Both the position numbers and the translations under genes were made by a program. Shown in pieces: positions 7,490 through 14,998 of a stretch of DNA of 25,212 nt; positions within the stretch are counted from its first letter, which is position 1, and each line of letters opens with the position of its first letter. The notes beneath the pieces are model-generated. The model saw only the letters and a list, made by a program, of their open reading frames with translations, searched no databases and had not been told where the DNA came from. The stretch spans positions 1-25,212 of the forward strand of contig JBHPHA010000018.1 of assembly GCA_042569905.1 (NCBI GenBank), in the 5' to 3' direction. This DNA is from JBHPHA01 sp042569905. GTDB lineage: Bacteria > Patescibacteriota > Minisyncoccia > Moranbacterales > UBA9337.

Positions 7490-7521
7490 AACATCACTTC
7501 ATTTGCGTGTTTTCAATAGGC

Positions 7522-8019
7522 TTAAATCATTTTTTGAATTATTACCCAAAGCATAGGAGCCAACTTTCTGTCTCCCATAATATCTCTTATCTTTGTCCGA
7601 TAGAATTGATCTACTATCCTTTCAAAGTTTACTGAGAGGACAAGCGTTTTTTCATCAATACCATTAACAAAGGCAACGTCCGTATTTGGATTCGCAGCAC
7701 AAACACTAATGTCTTCTTTTTTCAAAAAGAAATTTTCCATCGGCGTCGCTGAATGTTTCATCTTCGAACCATGCTTCGTATAAAAATCCAGACACAACTG
7801 CTGCATGACCCTACTAATCCTGCTCATTATCTCCAGAGCTTCTCTATCATTTTTCAAGTCATCCTTTTTGAAATCTCCAATATAATATCCCCCCTCCTTG
7901 ACCCAGCTCATACTATCAGGAAGACTGTTAAACATCTCATTTAGATGCTGAAAAAGATTTAGGTAATTTACATCAGGGTCCATCTTCGAATCAACGCTAC
8001 TGTGTTCTTCTAGCTTCAT
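7522..8019 (-). CDS. Hypothetical soluble protein, 165 aa
   Basis: A 165-residue protein without signal or membrane segments; predicted alternating helices (LFQHLNEMFNSL near 22-33, LEIMSRISRVMQQL near 62-75) and a C-terminal half with beta character (DVAFVNGIDEKTLVLSVNF). No family recognised. Start well supported: AAAGGAG lies seven bases before the ATG, with a TTGACA-17-TGA-TATTGT promoter at 8080-8108 and its own terminator. It is therefore a self-contained transcription unit. A plus-strand frame at 7753-7944 is a shadow. Confidence 0.8.
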   Translation of the reverse strand: MKLEEHSSVDSKMDPDVNYLNLFQHLNEMFNSLPDSMSWVKEGGYYIGDFKKDDLKNDREALEIMSRISRVMQQLCLDFYTKHGSKMKHSATPMENFFLKKEDISVCAANPNTDVAFVNGIDEKTLVLSVNFERIVDQFYRTKIRDIMGDRKLAPMLWVIIQKMI

Positions 8020-8079
8020 GAGTATCTCCTTTTTTTAAAAAGCTTTCCTTTCCGTTTAACTGTATCTAATCGACACATC

Positions 8080-8108
8080 ACAATATCATACACTAAGCCA
8101 TCTGTCAA
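8080..8108 (-). promoter_or_regulatory. Extended -10 promoter for the gene at 7522-8019
   Basis: Minus strand: TTGACA (8108-8103), 17-base spacer ending TGA, TATTGT (8085-8080). Leader of about 55 bases. Confidence 0.65.
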
Positions 8109-8147
8109 CGGCTTTGCACAGAAAAACTACTTCATATATATTTCAAC

Positions 8148-8174
8148 CAAAACCCGCTCGACAAGGCGGTTTTG
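8148..8174. terminator. Weak intergenic hairpin
   Basis: CAAAACC...GGTTTTG with an imperfect inner stem, between divergent genes. No convincing T-run on either strand. It overlaps the predicted promoter at 8158-8186, so it may be an operator rather than a terminator. Confidence 0.35.
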
Positions 8175-8186
8175 ACGTGATAAAAT
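8158..8186 (+). promoter_or_regulatory. Extended -10 promoter for the MBL-fold gene
   Basis: TCGACA (8158-8163), 17-base spacer ending TGA, TAAAAT (8181-8186). The leader of about 68 bases lacks an SD. Confidence 0.5.
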
Positions 8187-8260
8187 GAACTAGAGAAAGA
8201 TTATTTGCTTATCAAATAAAAACTAATTCACAAATAAACTAACTTAACTAAACAATTAAA

Positions 8261-8923
8261 ATGAATATTCAATATTACGGACACTCTTGTTTTAAGATTA
8301 CTACTAGACCAGAAGGAAGAGGCGCGGAAGAAGTGGTTACCTTTATTGACCCTTTTGACAAGTCAATCGGAATCAAGCCACCACAAGGACAAGCTGACAT
8401 TGTTTTTGTTTCTCATACACAACACAGTGACCACAATAATGTTTCATCTATCAAAGGTGAGCCTGTTATAATTGATACTCCGGGAGAATTCGTTGTAAAA
8501 GGAATTAATATTATCGGCGTTGACACCTTTCATGACAAAGAAGAGGGAGCTTTGCGAGGAAGAAATACTGTTTTTGTGATAGAAACAGAAGGACTACGTA
8601 TTTGTCATATGGGAGACATCGGAACAGAGCCAACTCCAGACCAACTAGAGCGAATTGGTGAAGTTGATATCTTAATGATTCCAATTGGTGGAAATTTCAC
8701 AATTGATGGAAAAGAGGCTTCGAAACTAGTACACAAGATTGAGCCTAAACTGATTATTCCTATGCACTTTAAGGATAATAGGGTTAACGCAGACATTGCA
8801 GATGAAACAGAATTTTGTGAAGAGATGGGAAATTGTCCAAAAGAAAAAGTAAATAAAATTTCACTAAGAAAAGGTGATTTTGATGAAAAAAATATGGAAG
8901 TATTATTAATGAACGTTCAATAA
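8261..8923 (+). CDS. MBL-fold metal-dependent hydrolase (Lactamase_B_3/UlaG-like)
   Basis: 220-residue metallo-beta-lactamase-fold protein. The N-terminus MNIQYYGHSCFKI and the series DTPGEF (72-77), GVDTFHD (86-92, His91), HMGDIG (116-121), PIGGNFTIDGKEA (141-153) and IPMHF (166-170, His169) fit the subfamily annotated as beta-lactamase superfamily domain or UPF0173-like. Its substrate is not known in general. The metal motif reads SHTQHSDHNN (51-60), one residue longer between the first two histidines than the usual HxHxDH, which may shift a ligand. There is no SD. The next gene begins nine bases later, implying an operon. Confidence 0.9.
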   Translation: MNIQYYGHSCFKITTRPEGRGAEEVVTFIDPFDKSIGIKPPQGQADIVFVSHTQHSDHNNVSSIKGEPVIIDTPGEFVVKGINIIGVDTFHDKEEGALRGRNTVFVIETEGLRICHMGDIGTEPTPDQLERIGEVDILMIPIGGNFTIDGKEASKLVHKIEPKLIIPMHFKDNRVNADIADETEFCEEMGNCPKEKVNKISLRKGDFDEKNMEVLLMNVQ

Positions 8924-8932
8924 AAAAATACA

Positions 8933-9202
8933 ATGAGTCTTCATACAAAAATAAAAAAAATTAGGCAACAACCAGAACATGTTAGACTACGTTATGTGAT
9001 TATATTCTCAGCTTCTTCGGTTTTTATTCTCTTTCTATTCTGGATAGTTTCCATAAAGGGAACAATTGCTACTCATTCCAGAAAAGAAACTGGGTCTAGC
9101 TGTTCAGGAATTACAGGAACTTGCAATGACCCAGAACAATATCAGCAAGAGAATCCACTTGACTCAATTCCAAGAAGCCTAAATGAAATGACAACACAAT
9201 AG
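8933..9202 (+). CDS. Small single-pass membrane protein, 89 aa
   Basis: A basic N-terminal stretch (KIKKIRQQPEHVRLRY) is followed by one hydrophobic helix (about residues 22-40, VIIFSASSVFILFLFWIVS) and a polar, probably extracytoplasmic tail of about 45 residues with two cysteines (SCSGITGTC). The layout fits an N-in membrane anchor; I recognise no family. It follows the MBL-fold gene by nine bases and so is probably co-transcribed, which may tie the hydrolase to the membrane (inference). There is no SD. Confidence 0.75.
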   Translation: MSLHTKIKKIRQQPEHVRLRYVIIFSASSVFILFLFWIVSIKGTIATHSRKETGSSCSGITGTCNDPEQYQQENPLDSIPRSLNEMTTQ

Positions 9203-9234
9203 TAATCTCTTACGTTAACTTGTTTTCAGCTCTT

Positions 9235-9260
9235 GTCAGTTTATTTTTCGATAAACTGAC
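9235..9260. terminator. Hairpin after the MBL/membrane-protein operon
   Basis: A perfect 10-bp stem GTCAGTTTAT/ATAAACTGAC with loop TTTTCG. The following bases are TTAAACT, so only a weak T-run; probable terminator. Confidence 0.55.
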
Positions 9261-9311
9261 TTAAACTGCCAGCAATAGTAATAGTGGCAATAGTATATTT
9301 TTAAAAAATAC

Positions 9312-9317
9312 TATAAT
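9312..9317 (+). promoter_or_regulatory. Candidate gyrA -10 box
   Basis: A perfect TATAAT in the gap before gyrA, but without a recognisable -35 at 16-18 bases. If used, the gyrA leader is about 110 bases and contains the hairpin at 9367-9420. Confidence 0.35.
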
Positions 9318-9366
9318 CTAAATCATTTTAGATAGTGTTTTTATTCGTTAAATTACAGTTAATCAT

Positions 9367-9420
9367 AGAGTCTGTTCATAATTTCTCTTTCTCAGTATAT
9401 AGAACTTATGAACAGACTCT
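9367..9420 (+). promoter_or_regulatory. Strong hairpin in the gyrA leader
   Basis: A perfect 15-bp inverted repeat (AGAGTCTGTTCATAA, 9367-9381, with 9406-9420) around a 24-base pyrimidine-rich loop, ending 14 bases before the gyrA ATG. There is no T-run after it, so it is not an ordinary terminator. It could be an operator, a translation-control element, or a terminator for upstream transcripts that lacks a U-tract. Confidence 0.6.
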
Positions 9421-9434
9421 AACACAATACAAAT

Positions 9435-11864
9435 ATGACCGGAATTATTAAACCGCAACAGATTACTACAGAAGTTCAGCAATCATATCTCGATTACGCT
9501 ATGAGCGTTATTGTTTCTCGTGCGCTTCCTGATGTTAGAGATGGACTTAAGCCTGTGCATAGGAGAATTCTTTACTCTATGTGGAAAACAGGACTAAAAT
9601 CAACTGCTAGATTCAAAAAATCAGCGACCGTAGTTGGTGAAGTGCTTGGTAAATATCACCCGCATGGTGATACTGCTGTATATGACTCAATGGTTCGTAT
9701 GGCTCAAGACTTTTCTCTTAGATACCCTCTTGTTTGGGGTCAAGGTAACTTTGGATCCATGGATGGAGATAGTCCTGCTGCTTATCGTTATACTGAGGCA
9801 AAGCTTAAAAAAATTGCTGAGGAAATGCTTTTTGATATTGAAAAAGACACTGTTGATTTTGTTCCAAATTTTGATGGGTCTCATAAAGAGCCTTCAGTTT
9901 TACCTGCGAAACTTCCCCAACTTCTTCTTAATGGAACAATGGGTATTGCAGTTGGAATGGCAACTAACATTCCTCCGCATAATTTAAATGAACTTGTGGA
10001 TGCAATCAATCTTTTAATCGAAAATCCAAAAGCTGACATTGATGACCTTATGAAATTCATCAAGGGTCCTGATTTCCCAACTGGAGGTATCATTTATAAC
10101 TCAGCAGAAATCCGAGAAGCTTATGCCACAGGAAAAGGAAAGATTACTGCCAGAGCAAAAGCAACTATTGAGGAAAAGAAAGCGGGACAATTTGAAATCG
10201 TGATCACTGAAATGACTTACGCAACAAACAAAGCTAACCTTTTGATTAAGATTGCTCAATTAGTGAAAGACGGCAAGATTCAAGGAATCAAAGACCTTCG
10301 CGATGAATCCGACAAAGACGGAGTAAGAGTTGTAGTTTACCTGAAAAAGGATGCTTATCCGCAAAAAATTCTAAACAAACTATATAAAGCTACAGACCTT
10401 CAAAAAAACTTCAATATGAATATGCTTGCATTGGTTAATGGAATTGAACCTCAAATCCTTACCCTAAAAGCAGTATTGGAACATTTCATTACTCATAGAG
10501 AAATTGTTGTCACAAGAAGAACACAATTTGAACTTCAAAGAGCTAAGGATCGTGCGCATATACTTGAAGGATTGAAAACAGCACTAGATCATATTGATGC
10601 TGTAATTGAGACAATCAAGAAATCAAAAAATAAGGACCTGGCACACAAAAACTTGATGGCAAAATTCAAGCTTTCTGACGCTCAAACTACTGCTATTCTA
10701 GAAATGAGACTTCAAACTCTTTCAGGCTTAGAAAGAAAGAAAATTGAAGATGAACTTAAGGAGAAGATGGCCTTAATCTCTAAATTAGAAGGAATCCTTC
10801 AAAGTAAAACTAAAATCAGAAACATCATCAAAAAAGAATTAGCTGAAATGAAAGAAAAATATGGAGATACTAGAAATACTAAAGTAATCAAATCTGGAAT
10901 TGCTGAATTCAGCCAAGAAGACCTAGTTCCAAACGATGAAGCTATCATTACAATCTCACAGGATGGTTACATTAAAAGAATGAGTCCTTCTGCCTACAAA
11001 GTTCAAAAAAGGGGCGGTAGAGGAGTAATAGGAGCTTCTACAAGGAAAGGTGATATTGTTAATCAAGTTAGCGCGGTAATGACTCATGATGAACTAATGT
11101 TCTTTACAGATAGCGGAAAGGTCTATAAAACAAAAGCCTATGAAATTCCTGAATCTTCTAGAACTGCTAAGGGTCAAGCGATTGTAAACTTCCTTGAACT
11201 TTCTACTGATGAAAAAATAACTGAGATGATTGCCTATAGTAAAGATGATGACTATAAGTATCTTTTCATGGCGACACATAGCGGAGTTGTTAAAAAGGTT
11301 AAGATATCAGACTTCGCAAATGTAAGAAGAACTGGATTAATCGCCATTAAGCTTAATAACGATGATAAGCTAGGCTGGGTAAAACCAACAACCGGGTCTG
11401 ATAATGTAATTCTGATCACATCAGAAGGAAAAGCTATTCGATTCAAGGAATCTGACGCAAGACCAATGGGAAGAAACGCTGCTGGTGTTCGTGGAATCAA
11501 ACTTAAGGGAGAAGATTTGGTGATTGGAATGGACACGGTATTACCTGGGCAAAAAGGAAATCAACTTTTCATTGTTACTCAAAAAGGTTACGGAAAAAGA
11601 ACAAATCTATCCTTATACAAGATTCAAAAAAGAGGTGGGTCTGGAATAAAGACAGCTAACGTTACCACTAAGACAGGGAAAATAGCTGGAGCATCAATAA
11701 ATAACATAGCCGAACTTGAAGGAGATATCATTATCACATCAATTAAAGGACAGATAATCAGAATTCCTCTGAAAAGCTTCTCCGTTCTAGGAAGAGCTAC
11801 TCAAGGAGTGAGAATAATGAGAATGAAAGCTGGAGATCAAGTAGCTGCTTCAACAGTACTGTAA
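9435..11864 (+). CDS. gyrA: DNA gyrase subunit A
   Basis: Breaks and rejoins DNA in the A2B2 gyrase. Visible: the N-terminal QSYLDYAMSVIVSRALPDVRDGLKPV region, the catalytic tyrosine in AAYRYTE (Tyr119), and a C-terminal domain with the GyrA box QKRGGRG (524-530), the element that separates gyrase from topoisomerase IV. The quinolone-determining region reads HPHGDTAVYDSM: the position of E. coli Ser83 is Thr80 and that of Asp87 is Asp84. Length of 809 is slightly short but normal. There is no SD. A hairpin lies 14 bases upstream and a strong terminator follows. gyrB is not in the window. Confidence 0.97.
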   Translation: MTGIIKPQQITTEVQQSYLDYAMSVIVSRALPDVRDGLKPVHRRILYSMWKTGLKSTARFKKSATVVGEVLGKYHPHGDTAVYDSMVRMAQDFSLRYPLVWGQGNFGSMDGDSPAAYRYTEAKLKKIAEEMLFDIEKDTVDFVPNFDGSHKEPSVLPAKLPQLLLNGTMGIAVGMATNIPPHNLNELVDAINLLIENPKADIDDLMKFIKGPDFPTGGIIYNSAEIREAYATGKGKITARAKATIEEKKAGQFEIVITEMTYATNKANLLIKIAQLVKDGKIQGIKDLRDESDKDGVRVVVYLKKDAYPQKILNKLYKATDLQKNFNMNMLALVNGIEPQILTLKAVLEHFITHREIVVTRRTQFELQRAKDRAHILEGLKTALDHIDAVIETIKKSKNKDLAHKNLMAKFKLSDAQTTAILEMRLQTLSGLERKKIEDELKEKMALISKLEGILQSKTKIRNIIKKELAEMKEKYGDTRNTKVIKSGIAEFSQEDLVPNDEAIITISQDGYIKRMSPSAYKVQKRGGRGVIGASTRKGDIVNQVSAVMTHDELMFFTDSGKVYKTKAYEIPESSRTAKGQAIVNFLELSTDEKITEMIAYSKDDDYKYLFMATHSGVVKKVKISDFANVRRTGLIAIKLNNDDKLGWVKPTTGSDNVILITSEGKAIRFKESDARPMGRNAAGVRGIKLKGEDLVIGMDTVLPGQKGNQLFIVTQKGYGKRTNLSLYKIQKRGGSGIKTANVTTKTGKIAGASINNIAELEGDIIITSIKGQIIRIPLKSFSVLGRATQGVRIMRMKAGDQVAASTVL

Positions 11865-11888
11865 AATAAGCTACTAAGTTCCACATAC

Positions 11889-11918
11889 AAAAACCATTCG
11901 CCACGGCGAATGGTTTTT
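11889..11918 (+). terminator. Terminator after gyrA
   Basis: A perfect 13-bp stem AAAAACCATTCGC/GCGAATGGTTTTT with loop CACG, 24 bases beyond the gyrA stop. Confidence 0.9.
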
Positions 11919-11984
11919 GCTTACATAATCACATTTCATAATCCATGCTATTGCCAGAATCAAATATTAATGTTAGTGTGAGTG

Positions 11985-11990
11985 TATAAT
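11985..11990 (+). promoter_or_regulatory. Candidate rpsO -10 box
   Basis: TATAAT with TG immediately upstream, but no clear -35. The predicted rpsO leader is about 56 bases and includes CGAGGAACGGAACGAATG, which could carry regulatory structure; I cannot define it. Confidence 0.4.
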
Positions 11991-12052
11991 TTTAATTTTG
12001 AAAAGCAGACATTGGTTTTCGAGGAACGGAACGAATGTTTAGCTAAAAAAGT

Positions 12053-12322
12053 ATGGCACTTACAACAAAGCAAAAAGAGAAAGCTGGAAAACCAGTAAAA
12101 AGACATGATACAGATACTGGATCTCCAGAGTATCAAATAGCTTTATTTACTGAAAAAATTAAACAACTTACTTCTCACCTTAAGAAGAATAAAAAAGATT
12201 TTCATTCTAGAAGAGGTCTACTAAAGATGGTCTCTAAAAGAAAGAAATTAATGGGATACTTAAAAAGAACTGATGAAAAAGCTTACAAAAGCACAATTAA
12301 GAAACTTGGACTTAAAGGTTAA
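12053..12322 (+). CDS. rpsO: 30S ribosomal protein S15
   Basis: 89 residues, the standard S15 size. It binds the central domain of 16S rRNA early in 30S assembly. The family signature is plain: DTGSPEYQIALFTEKIKQLTSHL (about 21-43), HSRRGLLKMVSKRKKLMGYLK (51-71). There is no SD before the ATG. It stands between its own promoter candidate and a perfect terminator at 12341-12371, without the usual pnp neighbour. Confidence 0.97.
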   Translation: MALTTKQKEKAGKPVKRHDTDTGSPEYQIALFTEKIKQLTSHLKKNKKDFHSRRGLLKMVSKRKKLMGYLKRTDEKAYKSTIKKLGLKG

Positions 12323-12340
12323 AGTTTTAACTAAATGAAC

Positions 12341-12371
12341 AATAAAACGAATGTTTATCATTCGTTTTATT
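12341..12371 (+). terminator. Terminator between rpsO and the NYN gene
   Basis: A perfect 13-bp stem AATAAAACGAATG/CATTCGTTTTATT, loop TTTAT, tail TTCT. It ends only 12 bases before the next start codon, so read-through may be the route to that gene. Confidence 0.8.
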
Positions 12372-12383
12372 TTCTAAAAAAAT

Positions 12384-12881
12384 ATGGCAAAATTTAAAGA
12401 GCAAAGAATTGGTATGTTGGTGGATATTCAAAATCTCTACTATAGTGCTCGAGTTCTTTACAAGAAAAAAGTTAATTTTAAAAACGTACTGACAGCGGGA
12501 GTCGAAAACAGAAAGCTAATCCGTGCAATCGCCTACGGAATCAAGACGCTTGAAGGGTCTGAGGAAAAATTCCTTGAAGCTGTTGAAAAACATGGCTTTG
12601 AAGTTAAGACAAAAGACCTTCAAATCTTTCCAGGAGGAGCAAAAAAGGGAGATTGGGATGTTGGAATTGCAGTTGATGCAATCAAGATGTCGAGAAGTCT
12701 TGACGTTATTGTTTTAGTTTCTGGTGATGGAGACTTCATTCCATTGGTAGATTATATCCAAAACACTACTGGATGCCGCGTTGAACTAATTGCTTTTAAA
12801 GAATCAACTAGCGCAAAACTAATTGAAGTCGCAGATGACTTCATTGACCTATCTTCTGATAAGAAAAAATTTCTTATTTAA
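12384..12881 (+). CDS. NYN-domain (PIN-like) protein, LabA/DUF88 family
   Basis: 165 residues covering a single NYN domain, a PIN-like fold whose characterised members are metal-dependent ribonucleases. Conserved acidic residues are visible: Asp14 in VDIQNLYY, Asp90 and Asp92 in GDWDVGIAVDAI (with Asp98), and SGDGDF (113-118). These match the family catalytic site, so the protein is probably active; its RNA target is not known. There is no SD; the start lies 12 bases after the rpsO terminator. A frame at 12523-12717 is a shadow. Confidence 0.9.
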   Translation: MAKFKEQRIGMLVDIQNLYYSARVLYKKKVNFKNVLTAGVENRKLIRAIAYGIKTLEGSEEKFLEAVEKHGFEVKTKDLQIFPGGAKKGDWDVGIAVDAIKMSRSLDVIVLVSGDGDFIPLVDYIQNTTGCRVELIAFKESTSAKLIEVADDFIDLSSDKKKFLI

Positions 12882-12910
12882 GAGTCTGATTATAAAAGGA
12901 GGTAATATTA

Positions 12911-13084
12911 ATGTCATTTGACTTCGAGAATGATAAACTCGAAAACAAGAGTCCGTTTGGTTATTCTAATTCTTGTACAACCTACCTAAACACGACTGTG
13001 CAAGTAGACAAGTTGCAAGAAGGCAATGTTCCAGAGGAAATTAAACATGAATTTGGACTAGCTAGTTCAAATTCAAAAAAATAA
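12911..13084 (+). CDS. Small hypothetical protein, 57 aa
   Basis: A 57-residue frame with one of the best SDs of the window (AAAGGAGG, seven bases before the ATG). It begins MSFDFENDKLENKSPFGYSN, is acidic and hydrophilic, has one cysteine and no membrane segment. It lies 29 bases after the NYN gene and could share its mRNA; a perfect 15-bp terminator follows 20 bases later. Function unknown. Support is the SD, the terminator and the clean frame. Confidence 0.65.
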   Translation: MSFDFENDKLENKSPFGYSNSCTTYLNTTVQVDKLQEGNVPEEIKHEFGLASSNSKK

Positions 13085-13104
13085 TTCTCCTTCGAGAAAA
13101 TAAT

Positions 13105-13140
13105 AAAACCGTTACAAATCAATTAATTTGTAACGGTTTT
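13105..13140. terminator. Bidirectional terminator between convergent genes
   Basis: A perfect 15-bp stem AAAACCGTTACAAAT/ATTTGTAACGGTTTT with A-run and T-run flanks. It serves both the 57-residue gene (plus) and the HAD gene (minus). Confidence 0.9.
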
Positions 13141-13155
13141 TTATTGTTTCCGTCT

Positions 13156-13833
13156 TTATCGTATCTTAATTATTTGAGATAGTTGATAGAAATTATCTAC
13201 TACCCAATCAGCGCCTGCTTTTTTCAGTGTCTCCTTGTCAAAAGACGTTGTGATACCGACAACGCGGCATCCAGCAGATTTAGCTGAAATAATCCCATTG
13301 TCAGAATCCTCAATAACAAGGAAATCCTCCGCGCTAATATCATGATACTCACCAGCCACTTTCTGAACCGCCAAGTTATATGAAAACTTATGAGGCTTTC
13401 CCATTCCAGCAGGAATCTCATCTCCATTCACAACAAAGTCAAACTTATCATAGAGAGAGAACTTGTCAAAAACTAGCCTTTGACTAATTGAATTACTTGA
13501 AGTGTTAAGGGCCATGATCTTTTTCGTGTAGAACTTCAAGATAAACTCATGTACTCCTTCAATTAATTTCAAATTATTCTCAGCTAATTCAACGTATATT
13601 TCAGTTTTGAGCTTACTGAAATCTTCCACCAATAATTTACCACTCTGGTCATATTTTTTAAATATGCACTGAGCGATATCCTTTGTGGTTTTTCCTTTAA
13701 ATTTCTCCCATTCCCATTTCGGAACTTGAAGACATAATCTCTGACAAGCTATTTGCTCGGCTTCAACATGAATAGGTTCACTGTTAGTTATTACACCATC
13801 CATATCAAAAATAAGTACTCTTGGATTTGTCAT
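13156..13833 (-). CDS. HAD-superfamily hydrolase, beta-phosphoglucomutase/phosphatase-like
   Basis: 225 residues from the chosen start. HAD motifs: I, FDMDGV (Asp10 nucleophile, Asp12); II, NTSSNS (Thr111/Ser112); III, Lys146 in GMGKPHKFSY; IV, VIEDSDNGI (Glu175, Asp176). The helical cap between about 17 and 90 and the GKPHKFSY-like segment fit the subfamily with beta-phosphoglucomutase and small sugar-phosphate phosphatases; the substrate cannot be read from sequence. Start: the frame is open to 13881, but only the ATG at 13833 has an SD (AGAGGTGAG) and gives the family N-terminus TNPRVLIFDMDG. A TTGTTT-17-TAGTAT promoter is at 13897-13925. Confidence 0.9.
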   Translation of the reverse strand: MTNPRVLIFDMDGVITNSEPIHVEAEQIACQRLCLQVPKWEWEKFKGKTTKDIAQCIFKKYDQSGKLLVEDFSKLKTEIYVELAENNLKLIEGVHEFILKFYTKKIMALNTSSNSISQRLVFDKFSLYDKFDFVVNGDEIPAGMGKPHKFSYNLAVQKVAGEYHDISAEDFLVIEDSDNGIISAKSAGCRVVGITTSFDKETLKKAGADWVVDNFYQLSQIIKIR

Positions 13834-13896
13834 CTGCTCACCTCTATTTAAACTACAAAGAACTTGAACTGCCTCACTCATATCTTATTCACTAAG

Positions 13897-13925
13897 ATAC
13901 TATCTCATTTCTCTAGATAAAACAA
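13897..13925 (-). promoter_or_regulatory. Promoter for the HAD gene
   Basis: Minus strand TTGTTT (13925-13920), 17-base spacer, TAGTAT (13902-13897). The leader of about 57 bases starts with a small hairpin ATCTTA-GTGAA-TAAGAT. Confidence 0.45.
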
Positions 13926-13968
13926 TACTATAGAAAACAAAAAATCACTCAGATGAGTATTTTACGTG

Positions 13969-14050
13969 TGCCGCGGGCGAGACTCGAACTCGCACAGGTT
14001 ACCCCACCAGTTCCTAAGACTGGCGTGTCTACCAATTCCACCACCGCGGC
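13969..14050 (-). tRNA. tRNA-Leu (anticodon TAG)
   Basis: 82 bases. Acceptor GCCGCGG pairs with CCGCGGC, discriminator A, D-arm with GGTAGAC, anticodon stem CCAGT/ACTGG around loop CTTAGGA (TAG, reading CTA and CTN leucine codons), a long class II variable arm, and T-arm GCGAG-TTCGAGT-CTCGC. CCA is not encoded (the next bases are CAC), so it depends on the CCA-adding enzyme encoded at 18349-19818. Confidence 0.95.
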
Positions 14051-14145
14051 TTAATATTCATTTTTAACTCCTTACTACCTTAATATATTTTGAAAGATTT
14101 TGCAAGTATATGGACTACAAATTTACAAATAAATACTTAAAAAAA

Positions 14146-14439
14146 TTAAACAGCAGCTGCAATTCGCTGCACCTCTTCTTTCAACGCACCTTCATTACCA
14201 TACTCCCCATGATGACGAGTGCTTTCTCCATAAGTCCCCTTCTTTTGATCTAAGTGAATACTTATCATTAAATTAGTATCTTCTAATTTTGCATACATGT
14301 GAAAACGCGGAAAACCAGCACTGGCTAATGGTCGAATAAAGCTCATTTCTCCTTTGTCTGTATGATGTTGAAAAGAATAACCCGCCCTTCTGAGCACATT
14401 AATTGGATTTTCTCTTACTTCTCTAATTCTAATCTTCAT
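14146..14439 (-). CDS. Conserved-looking small protein, 97 aa, unknown function
   Basis: 97 residues, histidine-rich: FQHHTDKGEMSFIRPL (23-38), FPRFHMYAK, and STRHHGEYGNEGAL (about 73-86). Alternating beta-strand-like segments (NLMISIHLDQKKG) suggest a small alpha/beta fold with a possible metal site; I name no family. No SD before the ATG. Its promoter region (14481-14514) matches the ychF promoter region at 30 of 34 positions, so it may be expressed like a housekeeping gene. It is divergent from the cupin gene. Confidence 0.75.
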   Translation of the reverse strand: MKIRIREVRENPINVLRRAGYSFQHHTDKGEMSFIRPLASAGFPRFHMYAKLEDTNLMISIHLDQKKGTYGESTRHHGEYGNEGALKEEVQRIAAAV

Positions 14440-14485
14440 TTTAGTTGACTAGTTAGCTAGTTAATTAGACGCGCTTCTATACTTT

Positions 14486-14514
14486 ATTGTGTCTTTTAAC
14501 AAGAAAAAAGTCAA
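14486..14514 (-). promoter_or_regulatory. Promoter with the ychF-like motif
   Basis: Minus strand TTGACT (14514-14509), 17-base spacer, CACAAT (14491-14486), the same arrangement and nearly the same sequence as 2860-2888 before ychF. Confidence 0.5.
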
Positions 14515-14522
14515 TGACACTC

Positions 14523-14551
14523 TTCACATATGCGTATTTTTTTGATACCCT
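14523..14551 (+). promoter_or_regulatory. Extended -10 promoter for the cupin operon
   Basis: TTCACA (14523-14528), 17-base spacer ending TGA, TACCCT (14546-14551). Leader of about 40 bases with GGAG. Confidence 0.4.
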
Positions 14552-14596
14552 TTAATAACATCTAGCTCATTAACAATCAACGCATAGGAGTTGGTA

Positions 14597-14998
14597 ATGA
14601 AAAAAAATAAAATCACCGTCAAGAACTTTTCTCAAACCACCGAACACCGTCCCTGGGGCTCGTTCACAATCCTTCTTGATTCCAAAGACTGCAAGGTCAA
14701 GAAGATTGTTGTAAAACCAGGACAAAGACTGTCCCTCCAAAGGCACTGTCACCGCGAAGAGCTCTGGCAAATAGTCTCTGGTAAAGGAATTATGACACTT
14801 GGCTGTGACGTTTTTAGTGTCACTGCCGGAAGCGTGTTTGTTATAGAAAAACAAGACATTCATCGCATAGAAAACAACGGGACTAAAAACTTGGTTTTTG
14901 TTGAAGTCCAAACTGGAACTTATTTCGGCGAAGATGATATTGAAAGACTCAAGGATGATTACGACCGCATCGCTCAAAACCACAAAGGAGGAGACTAA
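14597..14998 (+). CDS. Cupin, type II phosphomannose isomerase C-terminal domain
   Basis: 133 residues matching the stand-alone cupin form of the mannose-6-phosphate isomerase domain found at the C-terminus of bifunctional PMI/GMP enzymes. Visible: RPWGSF (18-23), metal-site SLQRHCHREELW (46-57, His50 and His52), the late histidine His89 in DIHRIEN, and the diagnostic FVEVQTGTYFGEDDIERLKD (101-120). It probably interconverts fructose 6-phosphate and mannose 6-phosphate; activity of the isolated domain is inferred. Start: ATG 14597 has GGAG six bases ahead; a TTG two codons earlier is less likely. Its stop overlaps the next start (TAATG), so the two are translationally coupled. Confidence 0.9.
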   Translation: MKKNKITVKNFSQTTEHRPWGSFTILLDSKDCKVKKIVVKPGQRLSLQRHCHREELWQIVSGKGIMTLGCDVFSVTAGSVFVIEKQDIHRIENNGTKNLVFVEVQTGTYFGEDDIERLKDDYDRIAQNHKGGD

